DNA of 64,000 bases, taken from Linum tenue (lineage: Eukaryota; Streptophyta; Magnoliopsida; Malpighiales; Linaceae). The stretch covers positions 40,636,513-40,700,512 of the forward strand of contig CAMGYJ010000011.1 of assembly GCA_946122785.1 (NCBI GenBank). The letters run 5' to 3'. The notes below the pieces were generated by a model. That model was not told the origin of the DNA and ran no database searches. It saw nothing but the letters and a program-made list of their open reading frames with translations. Every line of letters starts with the position of its first letter. Positions within the stretch are counted from its first letter, which is position 1. Of this stretch, positions 19,856-31,049 are shown in pieces. The translations under genes were made by a program, and so were the position numbers.

Positions 19856-22465
19856 CTACTTCGGCCGCCACTTCTCCTTGAGCTTTTTGTTCGGAGGCGA
19901 GGCTGGATGGAGTGGCGGCGAAGGAATGATAGGAGGGTCCTGCAAAATGAGAGGTGCAGAAGGATACACGACAGGCTCGTGTATCTGGTTAGAAATAGCA
20001 TGCACAGGGGTGACAGCAATCATAGCACAGTGATCAAACTCAGTCACACAAAAAGTAGCCTGTTCATTCCCAGCACGCAGAATCAGTTTACCATCATGCA
20101 CATCAATCAATGCCTTGGCGGTGGCAAGAAATGGTCTACCCAGAATCAAAGGCACATCCACATCATCATTTATGTCTAGGATAACAAAATCAACAGGATA
20201 TGTGAATGCACCAACATTAACAAGCAGATCCTCTATGATACCCCTAGGATGCACAACGGAACGATCAGCTAGCTGAATGCTCATCCTAGTAGGGCTAAGT
20301 TCACCTAGGTCTAGCTTTTTGAACAATTTATATGGCATGACATTAATGCTAGCGCCTAGGTCCGCCAAGGACTTTCCTATATGCATGCTGCCAATAGTAA
20401 GAGGGATAGTAAAACTCCCTGGATCCTTGCGCTTTTCGGGCAGCTTGTTCTGCAGGACAGCAGAACACTCCTCGCTTAGCAGCACTGTCGAGAGATCCCC
20501 AAGTTTCTTCTTGTTGGTGCAGAGATCTTTCATGAACTTAGCGTACTTGGGCATCTTCGACAGTGCCTCCACAAATGGTACGCTGATGTTGAGCTGCTTC
20601 AACATTGCCATAAACTTGGCAAACTCAGTCTCCAGCTTATCTTTATGTAGGCGAGTGGGGAAGGGAAGCTGGGGCACATGCTCCTTAACCACTGGTTGTG
20701 GCTTGGGGGCAGGGGCTTCCTTCTCCACCCGCACTTCTGCATCACCGGCTGGAAGTGCTGAAGCAGGTAGTGGTTCCTCCTGCCTGGTCGGGGCATGATC
20801 AACCAATGTAGGCCTGCCGCTCCTGGTGAAGATGGCATCCAGCTGCTCGTGCGGGTCCCGTGGGTTAGGGATGGTGGTGGCAGGTAGAGTCCCTAGGGCC
20901 CGAGCAGTAAGTTGGCGCGCTAGGGCACCGACTTGGTGTTGTAAATCTTGCAGAATAGCACCCTGGTTTCTCTGGCCTGCCTCCAGGGTTCTCTGGCCTG
21001 CCTCCAGTGAAGCTATGGTCTGATCCATCCTCGTGAAACTTGCCTGGCTGGTGGTCATGAATGCTGCCAAAATGTTCTTCAGCTCGGTCATCTGATTATC
21101 GCGAGCTGGCGCTGCTGCTGGCTCGGCATACTGACGCTGAGGCTGCTGGAATGGCTGCCCTTGCCTAGGCTGGTAAGGCTGCTGCTGTGGTGGTGGCCCC
21201 TGCCTAGCCTGGAAGGGCTGCCTCTGCTGAAAACCGCCTGCTGGTGCTGGGAAACCAGGTGGTTTGTTGGTGTTGCTGCTCCAGGCAAAGTTGGGATGCT
21301 GGCGCCATCCCTCATTGTAGGTACTGCTGTATGGGTCCAGGCGCCGAGCATTGGCGATGAAGTCCACCTGCTCTTGGGGAGTAGAAGACTCCCTCATAGA
21401 CTGACAATCCTCCACGAGGTGATTCGGGCTCTCACACCACTGACACTGAGCTACTGGAGGCGTAGCTGCACCTCGGCCCGGAAGGAGACCGTTAGGCTGC
21501 TTCAATGTCTGCACCAACTCAGCCACCTGCTGCTCTAACCCGGATCTGGCCTCCATGGAATGCACACCACGGTCCCGGGAATGCCTGCCTCTGCTGCTCT
21601 GCCCCCAAGAATGATCGCGGGCAGCCAAGGTACTAATCATCTGGTTAAGCTCGGGTGGAGTCTTAGTGAGAATATCCCCTCCTGGGCATAGAGACTCTAT
21701 CACCCTCTGGCTGTCTGGGGTGAGGGCACTGTAGAAGTTCCCTACTGTGAAAGCATCACTGAAGCCATGATGGGGACACTGCCAGAAGTATCCCATGTAC
21801 CGCTCCCATGCATCACGAAGGGACTCATCTGGCTCTTGGCGGAAGTGAGTGATCTCCCGCTGAATCTCAGTAGTCTTCGACGCCGGATAATACCTGTGCA
21901 CGAACTTGTCTGCCAGATCGTCCCAAGAAGTGATGGACAATGGGGGCTGGGTCTCCAACCACCTCTTAGCATTCCCCGCCAGAGAATGGGGGAAGAGGTG
22001 AAGGCGGATTGCATCATCCGGAACACCATTCAGCTTGAACCCGTTCGTCAGCTGCAGAAAACGGGAAAGGTGTGCCCGGGCTTCCTCATCCTTCAAGCCA
22101 TGGAACTGGATAGAGGATGTGATGAGCTGAATCCAGCATGGCTTAATCTCGAAGTTATTTGCAGGAATAGGCGGATAGAGGATGGCCGGGCGGATGTCAG
22201 CAATCCGTGGAGTGTAGTAGTACTCCAAGGTGCGACCCGGCGGTGGTGGTGGATGCTGATTCACCGGTGGAGCCTGTCGGGCATTCCCCGGTTGTGGGAT
22301 GTCTTCGCCCTCCATCTCGCGCTCGTCCTCGAATTCGCTGCTCAATTGGCCGTCTCTGTACTCCACCGTAGCCAGTCTAGTTCGCTGTTGTCTCCGAAGT
22401 TGGTTGCAGGTGCGTTCAATCTCTGGATCCAACGGCAGTAAACCTCCCGACTGGCTACGGGTCAT
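19856..22465 (-). CDS. Gag-protease polyprotein of the young Tat-type element
   Basis: 869 codons without a stop, starting MTRSQSGG at 22465, 125 bp beyond the PBS. In order: an N-terminal region with IADIRPAILYPPIP; the retrotransposon gag core (residues ~100-270: RWLETQPPLSITSWDDL, FVHRYYPASKTTEIQREI, RDAWERYMGYF); a CX2CX4HX4C zinc knuckle (CQWCESPNHLVEDC, residue ~350); a Gln/Pro-rich low-complexity stretch; and a retropepsin-like domain near residues 680-800 (GSMHIGKSLADLGASINVMP, where DLGAS is the active-site variant of D-S/T-G; then VDVPLILGRPFLATA). The protein would form particles and process itself. The frame ends in a Lys-rich tail (KKLKEKWRPK) with no RT following. This is the most intact LTR-element ORF in the window. 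Expression cannot be judged. Confidence 0.95.
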   Translation of the reverse strand: MTRSQSGGLLPLDPEIERTCNQLRRQQRTRLATVEYRDGQLSSEFEDEREMEGEDIPQPGNARQAPPVNQHPPPPPGRTLEYYYTPRIADIRPAILYPPIPANNFEIKPCWIQLITSSIQFHGLKDEEARAHLSRFLQLTNGFKLNGVPDDAIRLHLFPHSLAGNAKRWLETQPPLSITSWDDLADKFVHRYYPASKTTEIQREITHFRQEPDESLRDAWERYMGYFWQCPHHGFSDAFTVGNFYSALTPDSQRVIESLCPGGDILTKTPPELNQMISTLAARDHSWGQSSRGRHSRDRGVHSMEARSGLEQQVAELVQTLKQPNGLLPGRGAATPPVAQCQWCESPNHLVEDCQSMRESSTPQEQVDFIANARRLDPYSSTYNEGWRQHPNFAWSSNTNKPPGFPAPAGGFQQRQPFQARQGPPPQQQPYQPRQGQPFQQPQRQYAEPAAAPARDNQMTELKNILAAFMTTSQASFTRMDQTIASLEAGQRTLEAGQRNQGAILQDLQHQVGALARQLTARALGTLPATTIPNPRDPHEQLDAIFTRSGRPTLVDHAPTRQEEPLPASALPAGDAEVRVEKEAPAPKPQPVVKEHVPQLPFPTRLHKDKLETEFAKFMAMLKQLNISVPFVEALSKMPKYAKFMKDLCTNKKKLGDLSTVLLSEECSAVLQNKLPEKRKDPGSFTIPLTIGSMHIGKSLADLGASINVMPYKLFKKLDLGELSPTRMSIQLADRSVVHPRGIIEDLLVNVGAFTYPVDFVILDINDDVDVPLILGRPFLATAKALIDVHDGKLILRAGNEQATFCVTEFDHCAMIAVTPVHAISNQIHEPVVYPSAPLILQDPPIIPSPPLHPASPPNKKLKEKWRPK

Positions 22466-22589
22466 GCACTATCTGCACACAATCAAGCAAGGCAAACCCG
22501 TGGAGGCACAAGTGGGAAGGAACAAAAACTCAATGCGAAAATGAAAGTGCTAGAGTAACAGAAATCACTTTTCTTCAACAACCTAGCCG

Positions 22590-22607
22590 TCCCCGGCAAC
22601 GGCGCCA
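22590..22607 (-). other. Primer-binding site complementary to tRNA-Asp
   Basis: Minus strand TGGCGCCGTTGCCGGGGA, six bases after the 5' LTR end. It is complementary to the 3' end of plant tRNA-Asp (established for Athila/Tat elements; matched from memory, not by search). Confidence 0.9.
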
Positions 22608-22613
22608 AAAACT

Positions 22614-24123
22614 TGACTCACTCCTACTGTCACTCTAGAAAATGGCCAAGTGTAAGCACTTCCTAAAGCGTAGTATAGCGGGTTTGGGTTTTATTGTCAA
22701 CCCGGGTCCTAGATGTGATGACTACTCAGTGAACTCGTATTATCTAGCAATGCAACTATAGTGAAGATCTAAACTAACAGGCAAACAAAACAACTAAACG
22801 GTTGTATTCAGGTTAAGAGAGGTCACCCGGATATGGTTCCCCCTAGACTGCAGTTAAGCCGGATTGTAATTACCAAGTTCAGTTTCTATGATAGTTATAC
22901 TGCGGAAGGTTCTCAAACAGCCTGAAGTCTCGACTAAAGGTCTTCAGACCCTCTCAATCTGAATCTCTAGCGGGCGACTAACCTCCACCGGAGTAAACAG
23001 ATTGAGGCCCTAAGAACAAAACCTCCACTACCGAATGGAGTTCGGTACAGAATAGTGAATTGGCTCCTCGACTAAAGTCACCAATTCACTACCTTCGATT
23101 AAGGATACTCTATCAACCTAGGCAGATATTATCATTCTAGGTTAAAGCAGGAACAACAGGAATTTGATCAGGATTCATGCCATTCAATCATTCAAAACCT
23201 CAATCGAATATAATCAAAATCATAGTATCAATACTTGGGTTCATACAATCAAACCTAACATACAGAACTAGGGTTTCCCATACCCAGATGAATGGGAGAA
23301 CTACTCCATGGAGAGAGAAGCAAAAGCAGAATCAGACGCGGAAATCATACTGTGAAGATGGATTTCTGCTCCTGGACGTTGAATCGGCACTTCTCCAAGC
23401 TCAAGCCAAGCTCCAATGGTGATGAAGATCAAGCTAGGGCACTTGGAGACTCTTGTTCGTCGCTTTCTCTCTCTAGGAACCGCTCTGTCTCTCAAAAACT
23501 CGAATCCCCCTCTGTTTGGCTCGGAATCCGCTTAAAAAAACCAGAATTTCCCGACTCGCACGGCCAGGCCGCACGGCCAGGCCGCACGGCCAGGCCGCAC
23601 GGCCGTGCATATCACCACTTTGGCCGTGCGGCTCAAAACGCGGCGCATCAATTAATCGACCTTCAGCCATCTCGCACGGCCAGGGTTGCACGTTGCACGG
23701 CCGTGCGAGTTTCAGGGGTTGCCCGTGCGTGGCCTCGGCAAAAAGCGCACGGCCTGGGTTGCATGTTGCACGGCCGTGCGAGTTTCATGGTCTGCCCGTG
23801 CATGCTCTCGCAGAATTCCGCACAGCCATCTTGCTCACATGCACGGCCGTGCGAATCCCTGGTCTGGCCGTGCAGCCTCCTTGAAACCTCGCCATTCGTC
23901 CGAACTTCGTCCAACCGACCCCAGACTCAAACGGTGTAAGAACGGGGGCAAAAACACGAGAATCAATAAAACACGATCAAAACGATCAACTTCGTCCAAC
24001 ACGATCAAATCGGCCTATCACAATCAAGCACAACCTAGCGTGAAATCGGCCTAAAACACGAGAATCAATACCTCAAACGGTGTAAGAACGGGGGCAAAAA
24101 CATGTGTAAATAACGGTCTATCA
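22614..24123 (-). repeat. 5' LTR of the gag-protease element
   Basis: 1,510 bp. It is 78 bp longer than its partner: there are extra CACGGCCAGGCC copies near 23560-23600 and a patchwork duplication at about 23930-24080 in which pieces of the U3 end (AACGGTGTAAGAACGGGGGC, CACGAGAATCAATA) occur twice. The last base is 24123, followed by TTCCT. Confidence 0.95.
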
Positions 24124-24128
24124 TTCCT
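24124..24128. repeat. Target-site duplication TTCCT, right copy
   Basis: Matches 16919-16923. Confidence 0.95.
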
Positions 24129-24502
24129 CTCTCTCACTTTCATTATCTAAACATAAAATGGAAAAGAATAAAAGCATCCCTGTTTTGACTAATCAAACTT
24201 TGTCATATTACCAAAATTATGTTACTTAAAACGAAGTGCAAGACCAATATTGTGACAAACTTATAATGACATACACTATTTGTCATAATAAATATGTAAT
24301 ATGACAAAATATTATGACATCATATAAATTCGTCACAATATGGGTCTAATATGACAAATTATTATGACAAAACATTTCTTTGTTAAAAAAACACAACTAA
24401 TATGAAAATTTTTAGTTTTGTCATATTATGGGTTCTATTGTGACAAACCTAAAATGACAAATTAAAATTTCGTCAGGACATCCCAAAATTGTTGTAGTGG
24501 TA

Positions 24503-27008
24503 CACCTTTCTCGGTTCTTGCAGCTGGCCAACGGCTTGAAGCTGAATGGTGTTTCAGATGATGCGATCCGCCTTCACCTCTTTCCTCACTCACTGGCAGG
24601 GCAACCAAAGAGGTGGCTAGAGACTCAGCCGACACTGTCCATCTTTTCTTGGGATGATCTAGCCAACAAATTCGGACACCGGTACTTTCCGGCCTGAAAG
24701 ACCTCAGAGATTCAGCGAGAGATTACCCATTTCCGCCAGGAAGATAATGAATAATTGTAAGATGCTTGGGAACGGTATTCTGGACTGTTCTGGAAGTTTC
24801 CCCACCATGGGGAACTTCTACAATGCCTTGTCCCCAGAGAGCCAGAGGTTGATTGAGTCTTTTTGCATATGGGGAGACATCCTCACCAAGACTCCGCCAG
24901 ATTTGAACTAGATGATCGATACTTTGGCCTCCCGAGATCATTCTTGGGGGCAAGTCACAAGAGGCAGGAGTTCGAGGGACAGAGGTGTACATGTCATGGA
25001 GATCTGATCATGGCTGTAACGAGAGGTGGCGGAGCTGGTTCAGACATTGAAGCAGCCTAACAGCCTCATACCAGGTAGAGGCATGGCAGCACCTCTAGTA
25101 GCTCAGTACTGGTGGTGCGAAAGTTCAAACCATTTGGAGAAGGGCTGTCAGGCCATGCGGGAATCCACCACCCCACATGAGCAGTTGGTCTTCATTGCCA
25201 ATGCTCGACGCCTCGAACCTTACAGTGGTACTTTTAATAAGGGGTGGCGCCAGCATCCTAATTTCTCCTATGGTGACAACAATAGTAGCACCACCAAGCC
25301 TTCTGGCTTCGCAACACCGACCGGTGGTTTTCCTCAGAGGCAGCAGTATCAGAACCGACCAGGTCCATTCCAGCAACAACAATCATTCTAGGATAGACAG
25401 GGGCAGCCTTTCCAACCGCAGCAGCGACAACTTCAATAGTCGATAGCAGCCCAACGTAGGGTGACCAGATGGCTGATCTATGAAATATGGTGACGAGTTT
25501 CGCGAGTACCAGTACTCAGAAGTTTGCCAAGATGGACCAGTTCATTGATTTTTCCATGGGGAAATTCAATGACCTGGAGGCAGGTTAGAGAAACCAGAAT
25601 GCTATACTGCATGACCTCCAAAACCAGATTGGAGGCATCGCCCGGAATAACAGCACTAGAGCTTCGGGGACTCTACCTGCCAACACCATCCCCAATCTTC
25701 GAGAGCCTCACTAGTAGTTGGACGCTACTACCACTAGGAGTGGAAAGACGACGACTGCAGTTCCTGCTCCAATAAGGCAGGATGAACCGACACCGGCTTC
25801 AGCACTACCAGCCGAAGACGAAAGTGGAATTTGAGAAGGAAGCACCTGCTCCCAAACCACAAACAGTGGTTATGGAGCATGTTCCCCAGCTTCCTTTTCT
25901 CACTCGTAGGCACAAGGAGAAGTTGGAGACTGAGTTTGCGAAGTTCATGGCAATGTTGATGCATATCAACATCAACATATCGTTCGTGGAGGCACTGTCA
26001 AAGATGCCCAAGTACGCGAAATTCATGAAGGACCTCCTCACCAATAAGAAGAAACTTGGGGATCTTTCGACAGTGATGCTGAGCGAGGAGTGTTCTACAA
26101 TCCTACAGAACAAGCTGCCTGAGAAGTGGAAAAACCTAGGGAGTTTTACTATCCCTCTTGTTATTGGCAGCATGCATGTAGGATAGTCCTTAGCGGACCT
26201 AGGTGCTAGCATTAATGCCATTCCCTATAAACTGTTTAAGAAGCTAGACCTAGAATAACCCAGAACTACTAAGATGTGTATTTAGTTAGCTGATCGATCG
26301 ATTGTGCATCCTAGGGGTATCATTGAGGACGTGCTTGTCAGTGTGGGTGCATTCACATATCTTGTTCATTTTGTTATCTTGGACATAAATGAAGATGTGG
26401 ATGTGCCTTTGATTTTGGGTAGACCATTTGTCGCCACCGCCAAGGCGTTGATTGATGGGCATAATGGCAAGTTAATTTTGCCGGCTGGGGATGAAAAAGC
26501 TACATTTTTTGTTTCTGATAATGCAAAGCATTCCCACATGCATGATGACTTGGATTACCGTGACATTATTGCTGATTTTGAAATCGTAGTCGCCATCACG
26601 AGTGCGGGTATTGATGATTCCCTTGAGCATTTTATTTTGCTAGGTGAGCAGGCATCATAGGAGCTGCAGCTGGAGGAGCATTTGGCAGCGCTAGAGCATG
26701 ACGAGTTCTTGGAGGTCGAGAAGCTGTTCAAGCTGATCTCATCCTCGACCCGTATCACCACTTCTGTAGAGGAGCCACCAGAGCTGGAGCTGAAGCCCCT
26801 CCCTCCTCATTTGGAGTATGTATTTCTCTAGGAGCGAAAGAAGCTTCCAGCTATCATCAACTCGACTCTCATACCCTAGCAGAAGACCAGACTAGTGGAC
26901 CTGCTGAATCAATATGAGCGAGCTATGGCATGGAAGATCACCGATATCCAGGGGATCAGCTTTTCTTTCTGTTCCCACCGGATATTGATGGAGGATGAGA
27001 TTCAGTCG
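24503..27008 (+). pseudogene. Tat-type gag (rest), protease and start of RT, decayed
   Basis: This continues the gag that was cut at 14210. Gag core: LSRFLQLANG, RWLETQPTLSIFSWDDL (24500-24700). The zinc knuckle near 25110-25150 has lost its first Cys (YWWCESSNHLEKGC). A Gln-rich stretch follows. Protease at about 26110-26500 has a stop just before SLADLGASINA and others after it, then DVDVPLILGRPF. From about 26780 the sequence reads ELKPLPPHLEYVFL and, past two stops, LVDLLNQYERAMAWKITDIQGI (26900-26960), the beginning of a Tat/Athila reverse transcriptase. The RT is cut after about 40 residues at 27008, where another LTR begins. The original element was thus of the full pol type, unlike the young copy inside it. 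There are many stops; it is non-functional. Confidence 0.85.
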
Positions 27009-28140
27009 TGACTCGTCCTAAATATCACACTTAAATCCCACCTAAGGTCCAAGTATAATCCTTAAATGGGTGCAATATAGGGCAAGTATGTTAAAATATC
27101 AACCCGAGCCGGCCCATGTACCCATACTTTGATTGTTTGAAACATGATCTAGCGGATCGTTGTTTGTGAAAATTTCTACAATCTACGATTATGAAGCAAG
27201 ACTAGAAAAGTAAAAGGGTTGAAACTCTTGGTGAGAAGCTTCACTCGGGAGTTTTTTCTCCCTAATCAACTACCATGAACCATGGAATCGAATGAATCGG
27301 TGTGCGACAAGGAGATTTTGAACCGCTAGGAGGCGCGACAATGGTTAGAAGCCACCTCTCAATTCCTAGGCCAAGGAATGCATTATAGGCTACAATTGTA
27401 GCCCTCTTGGCCCAAGCGATTGAGGGTTGACTTACCTTCTCCATCAAATCGGGGTTTGGAACGGCTTAATTAGAATCAACCTATGTGTTCAATTTGAATT
27501 TAGAGGTTTGCCCTACATTAACCTAGATTGGAGGCATGGAATGCCCAAGAAAGCCCTGTCAATTTGAGCCTCTTAATAAGACAAGGGGTTTTCCCTCTAA
27601 GCTAGGTTAGAATAGCACAATAGATTGCCAAGCACACACAATGCACAATCACCATGAAAAATACCTCAAACCTTAAATTAAACACCACCCACACACAATC
27701 ATTCAATCCACACAATCAACTACATGGTAGAAGTTAGGGTTCTACAACACCCAAGTGAAAAGGAGACTACTCCATGCTTAAAGAAGGAAGAACACAAAGG
27801 AAAAAGGAAAAAGGAAAAAACCATCATTGTGATGTCTCAATCCATCCTTGTGCTTGTAGAGATCCTCCCGTGAAGAGGAACTTCCCAAATCTTGACTTAG
27901 AGCAAACCCTAGCCTCTTGTTCCTCTTGGTTCGTGACTTTCTCTCTCTAGGGTTTCAAGAAAAAGTAGGTTTCTCTCACTTTTGGCTCCCCCTCAAAGTA
28001 ATTGAGTCAAGACATCCACTCATTTTTAACACATAAGAACTAAACCTTTCCACTATCCTAATGCACCTCTTAGTCATCATCATAGGACACACTCGATCAC
28101 ATGCAACAATTCAAGGTCAATGCCAATAAACACGAGATTC
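27009..28140 (-). mobile_element. LTR of an Athila-like element, inserted in or joined to the RT region
   Basis: It starts TGACTCGTCC at 27009 and contains landmarks of the Tat LTR family in the same order (AAGTATAATC, ATCAACCCG, the ACTACTCCATG block near 27767, an ACGAGATTCTC block near 28132) but is strongly diverged. The purine tract region (AACTACCCCCTTACTTAACC near 28257 on plus) lies beyond it, which puts the internal region to the right and the element on the minus strand. Its outer end is not resolved and no target duplication is found. Confidence 0.6.
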
Positions 28141-28471
28141 TCCCACAAACTGGCCACTTTGATCATGCATACATTGCTTGGAGCCCTCAAAATTTTCAAA
28201 TTTGGGCATATATCTAGGCTCCAACCATTCAATCAGACTCCAAAAATCATAATAATAAACTACCCCCTTACTTAACCTCGACATTGCCCTCAATGACGTA
28301 AGATAGGGGTAGAACGATGTTACCGCTTGCCTTCGTGAGTCAAAGTTGGAATTTTTTCCGTGGTAGGAGATTTGAGCTTCAAGGAGAAGACAAAATCAAA
28401 CACAAACGCACACATTCTTGCTCGAGGCGAGGTTATTACACATAAAAATACAATAGTAGTAGTACTAATTG

Positions 28472-28473
<2 letters not shown>

Positions 28474-28532
<59 letters not shown>
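28474..28532. repeat. (CA)n microsatellite
   Basis: About 29 uninterrupted CA units lie in the 3' non-coding part of the Athila-like element. The overlapping 103-residue His-Thr ORF is an artefact. Confidence 0.98.
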
Positions 28533-28533
<1 letters not shown>

Positions 28534-28633
28534 GAATAAAAGGAAAAACAAAATAAAAGATAAAAGAGTTCAGAGTTCCAAGTGGAGAAGTGGGGCGAAA
28601 GAATTCGGCTCTGCCACATGTCTCACTCGTCGG

Positions 28634-29803
28634 CTACCTCTCGCGGATCGAAGGCTTCGTCTCATCGTCCCGAAAGACATCCTGGCGTCGAGCCATCGTC
28701 GGAATCAAGTCCTTGGTGCGGTCGAGCCGAGTGGTGACTCCCACAACTTCGGTCTTGAGGCAATCCATCTGATCCACTAGAGGATCCCTGGAGCTGGAAG
28801 GATCGATTCCAGATGATGATGCTTCTCCTGGTGGTGGAGGTGCAGGATGTGGAAGTGCGACATGCCGGCGGCGACCGGGAGCTCGATCAGGTGGCTGCTC
28901 AGGAGGAGGGACCTCTGGATCAGGCTCCACTAGAGCAGGGTTGACCCTTGGTCTTAGATCCGGCGATGGTCGAAGTCCGTCGAGGTACTCGATCCCTCCC
29001 TCTCATTGAAGCACCAGCTTCATGTTGTAGAGTGTCTCCACCAGAAATGGCTCGGTCCGGCAAATGATGGAGCACCCCGTCAAGTCCACATCGAAGTGTT
29101 GGGCCAGCCTGGTAATGATGCCCCCCAGATGCATCATGTCTACTTGGTTCCGCCCCAGACATCTAGCAAAAGTGGTATCAACTACAGATCCCAGATGGAG
29201 TGGCTCGACAGAACTCCTCATGGAGTGGAGGGCAATCAGCCCTCTGTTGGTAATCAAGTGGCCCGCTCTCAGACTGTTAATGATAAACTTGGTGAGCAAT
29301 GTGTGCAGAATCCTCCACGGAGTACGCAACTTCACCGCATTGGTGTGGGCAACCTCAAACTCGTCGTTCTGGTGCTCGGGGCGACAGAGGGCCTGGAATG
29401 CAACATGATAGTGGAAGTCGAAGGTGTACTGCCTCTCCATCATCGTCATGTGAGTAGGTTCGAGGCCCATTGTCTGAGCAAAGCCGTCGTATATCAGCAC
29501 CCTCGGCTGACCTTGCAATATGAACTCCATGTAGGGCCGACTCCGCTTACTCGTTGAGATGATGCGAGAGAAAGTGGAGTAGAACTCTAAGAAGAGCTCT
29601 CGTTAAATGAGCTCTTCCATCGTCAGCAACCGATGCCACTGGGGATGACAAACAACCCGCGACATCGCCGCCCGACACCTGAACATGTCCATGTCAAGCA
29701 TCCAGTGAAGCCCAACCTCACTATTCCTCTTATACACGAACTTCACCCCGAACTGTGGGTGGTTCACCAAATAGTGGATGTACTCGTGATCCGTGTCAAC
29801 CAT
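28634..29803 (-). pseudogene. Athila ORF-1-like protein, nearly continuous
   Basis: Reading from 29803: VDTDHEYIHYLVNHPQFG, CHPQWHRLLTMEELI, one stop, then MEFILQGQPRVLIYDGFAQTMG through TNRGLIALHSMRSSV and GGIITRLAQHFDVDL, a second stop at about 29003, and a Pro-rich tail (PPPEQPPDRAPGRRRHVALP). The succession of a 'PxWxRLLTM' block, a long helical body and a 'xxITRLAxHF' block is that of the Athila ORF-1 family (PF03078), a protein of unknown function found in plant Athila-lineage retrotransposons. In this minus-strand element it sits next to the 3' LTR. Only two in-frame stops over about 390 codons. Role unknown; family call made by pattern recognition. Confidence 0.65.
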
Positions 29804-31045
29804 CCTGCAAAACAGTCAAACATGCAACATACATGGAAATAATTGTCAATCTCAACTCATCAGGAGGAAAAGGAATCCCCCCCCCCCCACACACACTTAT
29901 GCTTCCACCACGGTTCCATGCCATTGGAAGTTTTCCTCAAGAACGGATTCAACCAATTAAGCTCAAGCACATCGAGGCATGGTTCTAGGTGTTTCACGGA
30001 TTATCCACACAATATCAAACCCGAACCATGCCACGACGGCTACCATCCACCACACAAAAATAAAAAAAATCCACATTCATTCACATTTTTGCACTTGGTG
30101 GGCAAATTTCACATTTAAACGCAATATGTACCTAAACCATTCCCACCAAGGCTCTATCAAGCTCATGCAAGCATCATGCACCATTCATTCACCTAGAATC
30201 AACTAATCCCTCGCCCAATTCCTACATTCACCAATCAATGTAAAAATCACCTCACTTCACACCTTAATTCGATTCTCTAACAATTAACCAAGCAAAGGTA
30301 AAAAAAAACCCTGGAGACTCAAGTAGGATCACAGTGGAAGTGAGTAGGGGGCGAGGGCGCTAAAAAATCACACGATTACGGGCCAGAGAGGTGTCGCCGG
30401 AAGCTCGCTAGAACTTACCTCTCAAAAAAACAAAAAAAACCAGAGCCAAATCTCTCCAAAATTGCAGCGAAGGTTGCCCTTGATGTCGGAAGACTGGGTA
30501 TGTGATTGGTTTTGGATTTGGGAGGCCGGAGGTCGATGAAATTGATGAAATTCGTCGAAAAATCGCGCTTTTCCTGTAAATTTGAAAGGATTCCGGCGAA
30601 AATGGGTCGTGAAGTAAAATGAGGGGTTCACGCCCCTTTTATATGCAAAACCCTCAGTTCACCAACGCGTTGCCCAGTTCATGGTCGCGTAGACCGTGAA
30701 CATAGCTCGCGGACCGCAAACAGGGGTAAACGGTGATTTTTGCAAAACGTGGACGTGCCCTAGTTCACGCACGTGTTGCCCATTTCACGGTCACTTAAGA
30801 CCGTGAACTGCAAGCGCAAACAGTGAACTGTAGTGAAAATAGGGCATTTCTGGAAAAAAAATTACTCGACCTACCCCACCGTGCCTACTATCGATCACAA
30901 CCCATCTCAAAACGCACAATCACAAGGACCTGACACGAAGAAACCAACTTGACCACTTAAACTCTTCACTCAAACACAAAAAAGAGAAAATAAGGTAAAG
31001 AAAACAAACCTACGTTGGGTTGCCTCCCTAGGAGCTATTTGGAGT
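29804..31045 (-). other. Non-coding internal sequence of the Athila-like element
   Basis: No convincing ORF. 29879-29889 is a C11 run followed by ACACAC. 30650-30850 has short repeats built on GTTCACGGTC/GACCGTGAAC that form inverted pairs. It ends at the GTTGGGTTGCCTCCCTAGGAGC motif (about 31018-31040), the same landmark as at 19560 and 10857, and then joins a plus-strand LTR fragment. The gag-pol half of this element is missing. Confidence 0.5.
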
Positions 31046-31049
31046 GGAT

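Larger units (their letters stand above)
16924..24123 (-). mobile_element. Complete, young, non-autonomous Tat/Athila-type LTR retrotransposon (gag-protease only)
   Basis: 7,200 bp with two LTRs (16924-18355 and 22614-24123), 5-bp duplication TTCCT, PBS for tRNA-Asp, PPT and one long gag-protease ORF, all on the minus strand. The two LTRs are almost identical: over the first ~900 bp I see one single-base indel and essentially no substitutions; other differences are copy-number changes in the CACGGCC repeats and a rearranged U3 tip in the right LTR. No reverse transcriptase, RNase H or integrase is present in the 4.26-kb interior. This matches the published class of LTR elements that keep only GAG (TR-GAG), which must be mobilised in trans. 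Confidence 0.95.
14211..24499 (-). mobile_element. CACTA (En/Spm) DNA transposon, inserted in a Tat gag, itself split by an LTR element
   Basis: Terminal inverted repeats CACTACAACAATTTTGGGAT at 14211-14230 and its reverse complement at 24480-24499, with GTA duplicated outside. The subterminal regions (14230-14690 and 24230-24470) are packed with TATTATGACAA and TTGTCATAATA motifs in both orientations, the usual transposase-binding arrays of this superfamily. Without the nested 7.2-kb retrotransposon and its duplication the element is about 3.08 kb. It holds a truncated TNP2-type transposase on the minus strand. It is therefore an internally deleted, non-autonomous copy. Confidence 0.95.

Noticed and set aside
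20277..22441. Plus-strand ORFs opposite the gag-protease gene
   Set aside because: Shadows of the minus-strand 869-codon ORF.
28469..28780. His-Thr ORF across the CA repeat as a gene
   Set aside because: The ORF is produced by the (CA)n microsatellite in the 3' non-coding part of an LTR element.
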